A stretch of 7,675 nucleotides of DNA from positions 1 through 7,675 of the forward strand of contig JBBQBQ010000172.1 of NCBI GenBank assembly GCA_038317685.1, given 5' to 3'. A model generated the notes under the pieces. It ran no database searches, was not told the origin of the DNA, and worked only from the letters and a program-made list of their open reading frames with translations. A program made the translations under genes and the position numbers. Of this stretch, positions 1-5,740 are shown piece by piece (position 1 is the first letter of the stretch; every line of letters starts with the position of its first letter). Origin of the DNA: JBBQBQ01 sp038317685. Lineage in GTDB: Bacteria > Desulfobacterota > Desulfuromonadia > Desulfuromonadales > DDH964.

Positions 1-450
1 AGGCGCCCCCGCCTCCCAATAGGGGAGCTGCGCGGCGTCCCGCAGCCAGAGGTAGCCGATCCCCCGCTCCAGGTCGAGCATGCTCAGGACTCCCGAGCCG
101 AGGGAATAGGCGGTCCGGAAACGTCCGTCGTTATAGCCCCGGACTTCCCCCCGTTCCCGGCAGGCGTCCAGGGGCCAGGGAGGGGGCGGCATGCTGCTGC
201 CGGTGCTGATGCTGTCCCAGAGCCGGATCGTCAACTGAACCGGGTCGCCGCCGGTGACGATTCGGCGATGGGCAAGGGCCGCCGTCAGAGGACCTTCCAG
301 GGCCGGCCCGGCGAATTCCAGCCGGACTCGGGAGGGCCCCAAAGCGAAGTCGCGGCTCCGCAGTCCGGAGCTGCCCAGGGCGTGGCCGAAGCGTTCTCCC
401 AAAAGAGCGAAGAAGGCCGCGATCGGATCGGTCGCCGCGGTTTCGCCCAT
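1..450 (-). CDS. HPr-kinase-related (HprK-like) protein, N-terminal part, cut by the window edge
   Basis: The frame is open for 150 codons from the ATG at 450-448 to the window edge with no stop, so the 3' end is missing. A GGGGAGG ribosome site lies directly before the ATG and overlaps the stop of the PqqD-like gene, leaving 8 bases between the genes. The visible part is a variable N-terminal region followed, at about residues 105-150, by a stretch running from YNDGRFRTAY through DLERG to PYWEAGAP. I recognise this as the segment just before the P-loop in HprK-like proteins encoded beside PqqD-like genes in proteobacterial peptide and glycan clusters. The Walker A motif expected shortly downstream lies outside the window, so the kinase call is inferred. 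Known relatives include true HPr Ser kinases and the HprK homologues that phosphorylate lasso-peptide precursors. The substrate here is unknown. The tight coupling to the PqqD-like gene suggests they act together. Confidence 0.6.
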   Translation of the reverse strand, partial: MGETAATDPIAAFFALLGERFGHALGSSGLRSRDFALGPSRVRLEFAGPALEGPLTAALAHRRIVTGGDPVQLTIRLWDSISTGSSMPPPPWPLDACRERGEVRGYNDGRFRTAYSLGSGVLSMLDLERGIGYLWLRDAAQLPYWEAGAP

Positions 451-458
451 GCCTCCCC

Positions 459-902
459 TCATTCCCCGCTGATCGGCGGGTTCGGCCAGCCCGATTCGTC
501 AACGTCATGGATCGGATCGAGGAGGAGCAGGTCTTCCATGTCGGTAAAGACTTCGAAGGCCGGCGCTGCAAAGGGGCGTTTCTCCCCGGTCGCGGCGGGC
601 GAAGTCGCCCCTGTTCCGGTGGGCGCAGGGTCAATGCCCACCAGTGCTTCGGCGAGCAGCTGCTGGAGAAAGGTCAGCACTTGCGCCTTCATTTGGGCCG
701 GGTCTCCGGCAAAGGTGGCCAGGGTCCCGGCCACCAGGGACTCGATGCTGGCCCCTCCCTGCAGGCGAAGCCAGAGGTCGGCAGCCGTCGGGGTGAAGGC
801 GTAGTATTTTCCCGTATTAAGATTGACGATGACCATTTCGTCCCCGAAATCCTCATGAACGATATTCGGACCGGCCACGTCCAGCCAGGTGGTTCCTTCC
901 AT
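459..902 (-). CDS. PqqD-like protein (RiPP-recognition-element fold) with a conserved acidic C-terminal tail
   Basis: This 147-residue protein has residues 5-90 matching the PqqD/RRE pattern: an N-terminal beta region (NIVHEDFGDEMVIVNL, then NTGKYYAFTPTAADLW) followed by helices. PqqD proteins bind a precursor's leader peptide and present it to modifying enzymes, usually radical SAM proteins. A Pro/Thr/Gly-rich linker (about 92-108) leads to a tail at 111-141 with FAAP, TDMEDLLLLDP and DVDESGWP, which I recall as typical of PqqD-like proteins paired with HprK-like kinases. The frame stays open further upstream, but the ATG at 902-900 is preferred: AAGGAG precedes it at good spacing, and its A is shared with the TGA of the upstream glycosyltransferase (TGATG), indicating translational coupling. 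The longer start would overlap that gene by 37 bases. The HprK-like gene follows after 8 bases. The family is fairly sure; the partner peptide is unknown. Confidence 0.8.
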   Translation of the reverse strand: MEGTTWLDVAGPNIVHEDFGDEMVIVNLNTGKYYAFTPTAADLWLRLQGGASIESLVAGTLATFAGDPAQMKAQVLTFLQQLLAEALVGIDPAPTGTGATSPAATGEKRPFAAPAFEVFTDMEDLLLLDPIHDVDESGWPNPPISGE

Positions 903-2002
903 CACGACTCCTTTCCAGAATCTGGTCCCTCGTAGCACAACCCCGCCGCCGTCTCACGGAGGTCAAGGTCGGCCAGTCCCATCTTGTGTCGAAAGAGGCG
1001 TGGCCACTCCTCCTCCACGTTCAGACCGGTCCCGTGCCGGTCGTAAATCTGCTGCAACAAAGCTTGGAAGCGCCCCCGGTGCTCCCGGACCCGCCAAAGG
1101 GTGCGGGAGCGGATTTCCTCGGCAGGCAGCGGCCGGGCCACCAGCTCTTCGACTCCCTCTCGGACCGCCGCCGGGGTCGCCGGAACGATGCGCACGTAGT
1201 CGTCCTCGAAAAAGGTATCGCGGCCGCCCCGGCTGGGGGTGGAGACGACCGGCAGCCCGCACAACAGATATTGGATACTTGCATACATCGCGCCCTCGCT
1301 CGCCGACAGGCAGAGACCGACCCGGGAACGACGCAAAGTCTGTACCACTTCGGGGGTGGAGAGGAAGCGGAAATCAGGGCTCAGGGGATCGTTCAACCAA
1401 TGGGCATGGGCCAGCTTCTTCCGCACCCCGCGGGCGTAGGGGAAATTGAACATGACCGGGTGGCGGAAGGAGATCAGCGCCAGATTCGGAACTTCGGCAG
1501 CCAGGGCATGGCGCTTGTATGGCGACAGGTTGGCATCGTAAACGGCGTCGAAGTCCTTGGCGACGGCCGGGTCGGGCCTAAAAATCTCCTCATCGATCCA
1601 GCAATTGTGGTTGCAGTAAATCCCGACCAGCCCGGCCGCCTCAATCAGGCGCAGCTCCTCGCGGGTATTACAGAGGTAGATGTATTGATGGTGGGGATAG
1701 GAGCGCTCCTTCTTCCGCTCCCGGCGCCGGATGGCGGCGATGGCGGAAGCCGATTCCTTGGTTCCCCAGAAGTTGAACAGAAAATAGCCGGGGGCATCAC
1801 CCAGGGCCTGATGCAGGGTGCTGAGATCGTTGTCGTGAAAGACGAGGAGGAAAACCGCCGGCGACCGGTGCAGCACCCGCACAAAGGCCCGGTCGCCATG
1901 GCTCGCCCGGCGCAGGTGATGCTTTCCGAGCGCCCAGGCCATGGTGAAGACATGCTTCAGGTTAGCTTCGAAGGAGCGTTCTTTGAAGCCGTTCAGGTCC
2001 AA
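902..2002 (-). CDS. GT-B fold glycosyltransferase, GT4-like
   Basis: A protein of about 366 residues that probably transfers a sugar from a nucleotide donor to a growing glycan on the cytoplasmic side of the membrane. The C-terminal half has the GT4-type donor-site signature: SASEG at 233-237, then CGLPVVST at 248-255 and RGGRDTFF at 258-265. The N-terminal half contains FLLVFHDNDL and YFLFNFWGT, consistent with the first Rossmann-like domain, and then YCNHNCWIDEEIF at 129-141. No signal peptide or membrane helix is visible. The chosen start is TTG at 2002, with GGAG five bases upstream. There is no ATG or GTG between it and the in-frame stop at 2080-2078. The next in-frame ATG (1942) lacks a ribosome site and would lose 20 residues. 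The 3' end shares one base with the PqqD-like start (TGATG). Acceptor and sugar cannot be told from sequence. Confidence 0.8.
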   Translation of the reverse strand: MDLNGFKERSFEANLKHVFTMAWALGKHHLRRASHGDRAFVRVLHRSPAVFLLVFHDNDLSTLHQALGDAPGYFLFNFWGTKESASAIAAIRRRERKKERSYPHHQYIYLCNTREELRLIEAAGLVGIYCNHNCWIDEEIFRPDPAVAKDFDAVYDANLSPYKRHALAAEVPNLALISFRHPVMFNFPYARGVRKKLAHAHWLNDPLSPDFRFLSTPEVVQTLRRSRVGLCLSASEGAMYASIQYLLCGLPVVSTPSRGGRDTFFEDDYVRIVPATPAAVREGVEELVARPLPAEEIRSRTLWRVREHRGRFQALLQQIYDRHGTGLNVEEEWPRLFRHKMGLADLDLRETAAGLCYEGPDSGKES

Positions 2003-2103
2003 GACCTCTCCGCTGTGTTTATTGGTGGTCGTCTTACCAGCGTCGCAAAGGGCCTTCGGCGATGCGCCAGTCGGTTCTCAAGGTCTCGTGGATACTCAAC
2101 CAT
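1992..2103 (-). other. 36-codon open frame in the gap before the GT4-like gene; not clearly a gene
   Basis: An ATG at 2103-2101 directly follows the TAA of the upstream reading frame (TAAATG), opens 36 codons beginning MVEYPRDLENRLAHRR, and closes at a TGA at 1994-1992, just inside the GT4-like gene in another frame. No good ribosome site precedes it, and the third codon positions are not GC-biased as in the neighbours (many CCA, CGA, ATA codons), so I doubt it is an ordinary gene. It could be a coupled leader peptide, a chance frame, or the true N-terminus of the GT4-like protein detached by a frameshift. The roughly 100-base gap holds no clear promoter or terminator. Confidence 0.2.
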
Positions 2104-2622
2104 TTAGCGTCTTTTTTCAAGTCCAAATATCTCCCGCGGCTGCCGCCGGAAAGGTTCGAAGGGGGGGCAGATCATCAGCCTCGCCAGAACCCGCAGCAAC
2201 TTCCCGGAAAGCAGTTTGACCAAGACGGTTTGGGAGCGGTAGCTCTCCGGAATGATTGCGAACAGCTCGCGGTTGTCCCGGAACAACCGGCGGTATCCGG
2301 TCAGCAGCAGGGATTGGTCATAGGCGGTGCTCCAGCCGATCAACTCACCGGAGCGTTCGGTATCGAGGCCGTGGGCTTTTTCCAGGCGGTGCGCAGCCTG
2401 CAGCCGCCCTATGGCGATCCGGTTATGCTCGACCACCTTTTGGGTCAGGCTGAAAAATTCCGCCTGGTTGAGAAGGAGCTTGAGCTTTTGCCTCATGGTC
2501 ATGACGGTCAGGGGATTGATGCCGATATGATTGGCGCCGTGAACGCGGTAGTTGATGAGTGGCTCCTCGACAACGTCGCTGCCGAAGAGTTTGGCCGCGA
2601 CGAAGGCGAGCCACCAGTCATG
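2104..2622 (-). pseudogene. GT2-like C-terminal segment without its own start, out of frame after the C9 tract
   Basis: This 172-codon frame begins to look like real protein exactly at HDWWLAF, immediately after the nine-C run, and ends with TAA at 2106-2104. HDWWLAF followed by EEPLINYRVHGANH parallels HDSWLGL followed by YYRRHGGN in the complete GT2 just upstream, so this is a second copy of a GT2 C-terminal acceptor-side region. It then continues about 130 residues as a mostly helical, charged tail (MTMRQKLKLL through REIFGLEKRR). No start codon exists in frame until MTMRQ, past the recognisable motif. Losing one C (C9 to C8) would join it to the GT2 gene as one protein of about 411 residues. 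It may be a remnant of a second GT2 gene, the 3' half of a phase-variable fusion, or an assembly artefact at the homopolymer. The long intact frame argues against old decay. Confidence 0.55.
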
Positions 2623-3340
2623 GGGGGGGGCGGCTGGCAAGGCGTCGCCAGAGGTGCCAGACCAGGGCGCCCCGCCAGCGCAGCTGGCGAAGGGGCTGCC
2701 AGCGGAAACCGCTGACATTGCCGCCGTGGCGTCGATAGTAAAAGGTCTGCTCCGGCGCCAGCACCACCTCTCCGGCCAACTCCCCGAGGAGCCCAAGCCA
2801 CGAATCGTGCATCGGAATCCCCGGCGGAAAGGGGAGGGCCAGGTCCAGCAGGGGGCGGGTGAAGGCCATGGAACAACCGGTATAGCAGTTCCAGGCCAGG
2901 TTGCGCCACACTCCGGTCGAGGCATGGAAGGTTTGATAGAGGGTCCGGCCGGTCGGTTTCCCGGCGGCATCGACGACTACGCCGTCCATCATGATGGCGA
3001 AGACTTCTCCGGCGCGGGGAGTCAAGTAGCGTTCGACAACGGCCAGTTTGCCGGGGAGCCAGACGTCGTCCTGATCAGCGAGGACGATCAGCTCCCCCCG
3101 CGCGGCCCTCAGGGCGTTTTCAAGGTTGTAGCTCGGGTTGTGAAAGGTTTGGTCCGACAGGATGCGCAGCCGGGGGTCGGGGCAGCCCTGCAACAGCGCC
3201 AGGGACCCATCGCTGGAGCCGTCGTCGGAGACGACCAACTCGTCGTCCGTCCCCAGCTGGACGAGGATCGAGGCGAGTTGTTCGGGGAGATAACGTTCCC
3301 CGTTGCAGGTCGTCATGCAGACTGAGATGTGGGTCGTCAT
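2618..3340 (-). CDS. Family 2 glycosyltransferase (GT-A fold)
   Basis: A 240-residue cytoplasmic GT2, expected to move a sugar from a nucleotide donor onto a lipid-linked or growing glycan. It starts with the classic HISVCMTTCNGERYLPEQL strand-loop, has SDDGSSDGS at 38-46, the metal/nucleotide site LADQDDVWLPGK at 87-98, GCSMAF at 155-160, IPMHDSWLGL at 175-184 and YYRRHGGNVS at 201-210. The arrangement recalls rhamnosyltransferase-like O-antigen and capsule GT2 enzymes, and the length is normal for that group. The start is the ATG at 3340-3338, with GGGAG seven bases upstream. It overlaps the rSAM-C stop as ATGA, implying coupled translation. The end is odd: the last codons (RPPP, stop) are read from a C9 tract, and the out-of-frame sequence beyond encodes another GT2 C-terminal segment. 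As it stands the protein looks functionally complete. Confidence 0.85.
   Translation of the reverse strand: MTTHISVCMTTCNGERYLPEQLASILVQLGTDDELVVSDDGSSDGSLALLQGCPDPRLRILSDQTFHNPSYNLENALRAARGELIVLADQDDVWLPGKLAVVERYLTPRAGEVFAIMMDGVVVDAAGKPTGRTLYQTFHASTGVWRNLAWNCYTGCSMAFTRPLLDLALPFPPGIPMHDSWLGLLGELAGEVVLAPEQTFYYRRHGGNVSGFRWQPLRQLRWRGALVWHLWRRLASRPPP
2622..2630. repeat. Nine-base G/C homopolymer tract at a reading-frame switch
   Basis: There are nine G on the plus strand, read as nine C in the GT2 mRNA sense, four codons before the GT2 stop. Read as C9 the frame gives RPPP then TGA. Read as C8 it gives RPP and then HDWWLAF, opening the 172-codon downstream frame. It is the longest homopolymer I see in the window; the next, a G8 near 5261-5268, lies within an intact gene. 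Confidence 0.85.
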
Positions 3341-4299
3341 GGGCCAACTCCCGGCCCGAAGAGGCGTCGTCGGACGTTTCTCCACAGCTGGTGGCTGACC
3401 ACCCAGCCGGTTCTGACGAAGGTTCCTCCCCAAGGCCCCAATTCGGCCGTGGCGAATTTTAACCCCTGGTAAGGGCAGTTGCAACGGGGGGCCGGACAGG
3501 CGACCGGCTCCCGGTCCGGGCGGAACTCCCCGCGCAGAAGGTTGCCGTAGCCGCGGCGGAGGGTATCGCAATGCCACAGGTTTCCTTCGATATCCATGGA
3601 AAAGGCGGTGCAGCCGGCCAGACAACGCCTTTGCCAATAGCTGTTGCCTCCCTCCAGCACCGCTCCGTCTTTCCCGGAGAGGCCCATCTCCCGCAAGAAC
3701 CGTCGCTCGGCCGGCGCATAAGCGGCCGGATAGAGCTTCCCCCCGTAGCGCCCCCGAAAGGTCTTGAGCCGGAGGTCGGTGACCCCGAACCGGGCCAGCC
3801 CTTCGCGGATTTCGGAAAGATCCCCTAATAACGGCGGATAAGCGACACACTCCACGCGGATTGCAAAGCCGGCCCGCTGAAAGCGGACCACCCGCTCTGC
3901 GAAGCGCTCCAGGCCGGAGGGGTGGTTGCGCCGTTCCTGCCAATGCAGGCTGGCGCGTAATCTGTGGACCCGGCCGGGAGAGATGCGGGCGAGGAAGTCT
4001 TCGCAGTTGGCGGTAGAAAGATTGGTGTTGATCGACAACTGGTGGTCCTGCGTCAGGGCTTCCGCCAGATCGACGAATCCGGGGTAGAGGAAGGGCTCCC
4101 CTCCCGAGAGATGGATCCGCCAGGTTTGGCCGGTGGCGTTGAAGGCATCGGCGACCTGGCGCGGTGTCAGCTGTCCGCAGAAGGGGTGTTCGGTTCGCCG
4201 GTAGCGGTCCAGACCCGATCGGAAGCAGTAGGGGCAGTTGAAGTTACAGGCCTGGTTAAGCTGCCAGTTGAGATGAAAGAGCTCGCTTGCCGGTGCCAT
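3337..4299 (-). CDS. Radical SAM protein with C-terminal cysteine cluster (SPASM/twitch-like), rSAM-C
   Basis: A 320-residue enzyme. The CNFNCPYC motif places Cys18, Cys22 and Cys25 as ligands of the SAM-cleaving [4Fe-4S] cluster. HLSGGEPFLYP at 63-73 is the SAM-binding GGEP motif, and LSINTNLST follows. Further Cys at 226, 230, 244, 268, 273 and 275, around MDIEGNLWHCDTL, fit an auxiliary iron-sulfur domain of SPASM or twitch type. Such proteins modify peptides, sugars or proteins by radical chemistry; the substrate here is unknown. It differs from the rSAM-A/B pair, which have WGEPF and a long N-terminal lead. The ATG at 4299 follows AGGGGG at short spacing. An in-frame GTG at 4326, 5 bases after the rSAM-B stop, lacks a ribosome site but would add 9 residues. 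The 3' end overlaps the GT2 start by ATGA. Confidence 0.85.
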   Translation of the reverse strand: MAPASELFHLNWQLNQACNFNCPYCFRSGLDRYRRTEHPFCGQLTPRQVADAFNATGQTWRIHLSGGEPFLYPGFVDLAEALTQDHQLSINTNLSTANCEDFLARISPGRVHRLRASLHWQERRNHPSGLERFAERVVRFQRAGFAIRVECVAYPPLLGDLSEIREGLARFGVTDLRLKTFRGRYGGKLYPAAYAPAERRFLREMGLSGKDGAVLEGGNSYWQRRCLAGCTAFSMDIEGNLWHCDTLRRGYGNLLRGEFRPDREPVACPAPRCNCPYQGLKFATAELGPWGGTFVRTGWVVSHQLWRNVRRRLFGPGVGP

Positions 4300-4331
4300 G
4301 GACCCCCTGTCGGTCGCGTCTGCCACGTCGT

Positions 4332-5507
4332 TCAGAGCCGCCGCCGTACCTGGTTGATGAAGGTGCGCATCGTCGGAGTCAAAAGTCGTCGCCGCAGAAG
4401 GTGACGCCAGTCCCAGCGGCCGTCGGGGGGGAGGTCGGTCACCTCCAGGAACCAGCCGGTTTTGGAGTACTTGAAGCTGAAATCAACACAGTTGTCGCAC
4501 TTTTCGACGGTGGCACGCTGGTTGTGGATCCGCTCCCGCAGTTCGCGGTAGGCGTCGCCCTGCCAGATTTGCGAAAAGGGCTGCTCCAGGAGATTGCCGA
4601 TCTTCATGGCGCCGGTGAAGTCCCGGGTGCAGGGGATGACGTTGCCGTTGGACTGGATGAAGCCCATGGTCCAAACCAGGCGGCAGGGGGCTTGGTGACG
4701 GATTCGCTGGACACTCCCCGGCTGGTAGGCGTAGCGGCGCAGGGCAGGGTTCTCCGGCAGGAAGTCCTGGAAGGGGTAGTTCGCATCGTAACCGGTATTG
4801 GCGGTCTTGGCGGTGAACAGGTCGGCGCCGATGGCCTCGGCAAAGGCCCGGTTCTGGTCGATTTCCCCCTCATTCTGACGCATCAGGACCATGCGCAGGT
4901 TGATCTTGGTCGGCGAGCCGAGTTTGCGTTTCAGGGCCATGAGGTTTTCGATCCCGGCAATGACCTTATCGACGCTCCCTTGCTGCCGGTAGCGGGCATA
5001 GTTTTCCAGGGAGATGGAATCGACGGCGACGATCAGGTTGGTCAACCCCGAGCGCAGGATGGCGGCGGTGTAATCCTCGTCGTGGAGAAAATGACAATTG
5101 GTGCTGGTGGCCGTCTGGATGCCGCGCTCCGCCGCGTAGCGGATCATTTCGGGGAGGTCCCGGTTGAGAAACGGCTCCCCCCAGTCCCAGAGGATGAGGA
5201 AGAGGAGGTAGTCCCCCATGTCGTCGATCAGCCCCTGGAATTCGCTAAGCTTCATATCCCGGGGGGGGCGTTGCAGCTCTCCCCGACCGCAGGGGCAGAT
5301 GGGGCAGGAGAGGTTGCAGCGGTTGGTCGGTTCGATCTGCAGCATATAGGGGAAGGCCGGAACTGAATAACGCTTGGTGTCGAGGCGCATCCGGTTCATG
5401 CGCACCCAGTTGTCGAACTTGACCGGCGGAATCGCGCCGAATTTATAGGTGATCATGTCGTGCATGATCTCAGGGTGACGAAACAGCTTGGGCAGGTATT
5501 GGAGCAT
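4332..5507 (-). CDS. Radical SAM/SPASM protein, rSAM-B (paralogue of rSAM-A)
   Basis: A 391-residue radical SAM enzyme. The cluster motif CNLSCPIC gives Cys64, Cys68 and Cys71, with an extra Cys73. WDWGEPFLNRDLPEMI at 107-122 is the GGEP-equivalent SAM-binding strand, followed by TSTNCHF at 134-140 and IVAVDSIS at 159-166. A SPASM-like C-terminal region has Cys275, Cys293, Cys337 and Cys340 around SNGNVIPCTRDF and IGNLLEQPFSQIW. The family installs radical-based modifications on peptides or proteins, but orthologues in glycan clusters have no settled role. It aligns without gaps to rSAM-A over residues 1-340, with hand counts near 85% identity at 51-130 and near 68% at 1-50. The start is the ATG at 5507 because AAAGGA lies seven bases upstream and the start matches rSAM-A; a TTG 18 bases earlier would place that site inside the gene. 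It stops 32 bases before the rSAM-C ATG. Confidence 0.85.
   Translation of the reverse strand: MLQYLPKLFRHPEIMHDMITYKFGAIPPVKFDNWVRMNRMRLDTKRYSVPAFPYMLQIEPTNRCNLSCPICPCGRGELQRPPRDMKLSEFQGLIDDMGDYLLFLILWDWGEPFLNRDLPEMIRYAAERGIQTATSTNCHFLHDEDYTAAILRSGLTNLIVAVDSISLENYARYRQQGSVDKVIAGIENLMALKRKLGSPTKINLRMVLMRQNEGEIDQNRAFAEAIGADLFTAKTANTGYDANYPFQDFLPENPALRRYAYQPGSVQRIRHQAPCRLVWTMGFIQSNGNVIPCTRDFTGAMKIGNLLEQPFSQIWQGDAYRELRERIHNQRATVEKCDNCVDFSFKYSKTGWFLEVTDLPPDGRWDWRHLLRRRLLTPTMRTFINQVRRRL
5216..5261 (-). repeat. 46-base perfect repeat, copy in rSAM-B
   Basis: This stretch encodes rSAM-B from RDMKLSEF to about DDM and is identical base for base to 6610-6655 in rSAM-A, ending where the paralogues diverge on both sides. 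It contains adjacent GAATTC and AAGCTT. It is part of the tandem gene duplication rather than a mobile element. Confidence 0.85.
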
Positions 5508-5525
5508 GGCAGCGTCCTTTTGCAA

Positions 5526-5684
5526 TCACGTCGGCTGGTGAGGGGATCGGCGCCCGGGGCCGACCATCACTGATATAGGGGTGAACTGGGTCCGGACAGC
5601 ATAGAATATCCGACCGCCGTTGTCTCCCTGGAATGGCCCGGGAGGGTCACCCTGCCCGGTCACCCCCGAACATTTTTCTGTTAC
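5526..5684 (-). pseudogene. Relic of a glycosyltransferase C-terminus (copy of the end of the 6963-7675 gene)
   Basis: The 233-base spacer between rSAM-A and rSAM-B is not empty. One frame reads CSGVTG, then FQGDNGGRIFYAV, closely matching CRSGVGG and FHEDNCRQIFYAA at the end of the GT-B glycosyltransferase upstream of rSAM-A. At DNA level, 5597-5633 matches 7019-7055 at 30 of 37 positions by hand, without gaps. The frame stays open to a TGA at 5528-5526. In both places the next gene is an rSAM-A/B paralogue. I infer that the duplicated unit was glycosyltransferase plus rSAM, and that this second glycosyltransferase copy was later deleted except for its last few dozen codons. It is unlikely to be translated as a useful product; the rest of the spacer shows no clear promoter. 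Confidence 0.6.
5638..5659 (-). other. GC-rich stem-loop in the rSAM-A/rSAM-B spacer
   Basis: An inverted repeat forms CCGGG and AGGG paired with CCCT and CCCGG, with one bulged base and a three-base loop. No run of U follows on either strand, so it is not a standard intrinsic terminator. It could be an mRNA processing or stability element, or a by-product of GC-rich relic sequence. A direct repeat GGTCACCC (5645-5652 and 5658-5665) overlaps it. Confidence 0.4.
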
Positions 5685-5740
5685 GGCAGACCGTCGGGCC
5701 GACCCGGAACAGGAGGCAAGATGAGATTGACGCAGCGCCT

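Noticed and set aside
986..2107. 373-codon open frame on the plus strand
   Set aside because: It lies opposite the GT4-like gene, has no recognisable domain and no ribosome site, and the minus-strand gene has a clear donor-site motif.
2623..2970. Upstream extension of the 2104-2622 frame, which would give it its own start
   Set aside because: Above the C tract this frame reads as low-complexity Pro/Gly/Ser/Arg sequence antiphase to intact GT2 codons, so it is not a real N-terminus.
3341..3943. In-frame upstream extension of the GT2 gene
   Set aside because: The open frame continues over 200 codons before the GT2 ATG, but that part overlaps rSAM-C out of frame, is Arg/Gly/Pro-rich and has no domain. 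The ATGA junction and ribosome site fix the start at 3340.
5261..5268. G8 tract in rSAM-B as a second phase-variation site
   Set aside because: The frame through it is intact and codes for the same RPPRD residues as in rSAM-A, with no alternative downstream frame that looks like protein.
4287..5366. Long open frame on the plus strand across rSAM-B
   Set aside because: It is the same antisense shadow as that opposite rSAM-A; the two resemble each other only because the genes beneath them are paralogues.
5638..5659. Rho-independent terminator
   Set aside because: The stem is strong, but neither strand has a following U run, and the genes on both sides look co-transcribed.
5508..5740. A RiPP precursor peptide in the rSAM-A/rSAM-B spacer
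   Set aside because: The only open frame resembles the neighbouring glycosyltransferase C-terminus and lacks a credible start with a ribosome site, so a relic explains it better.
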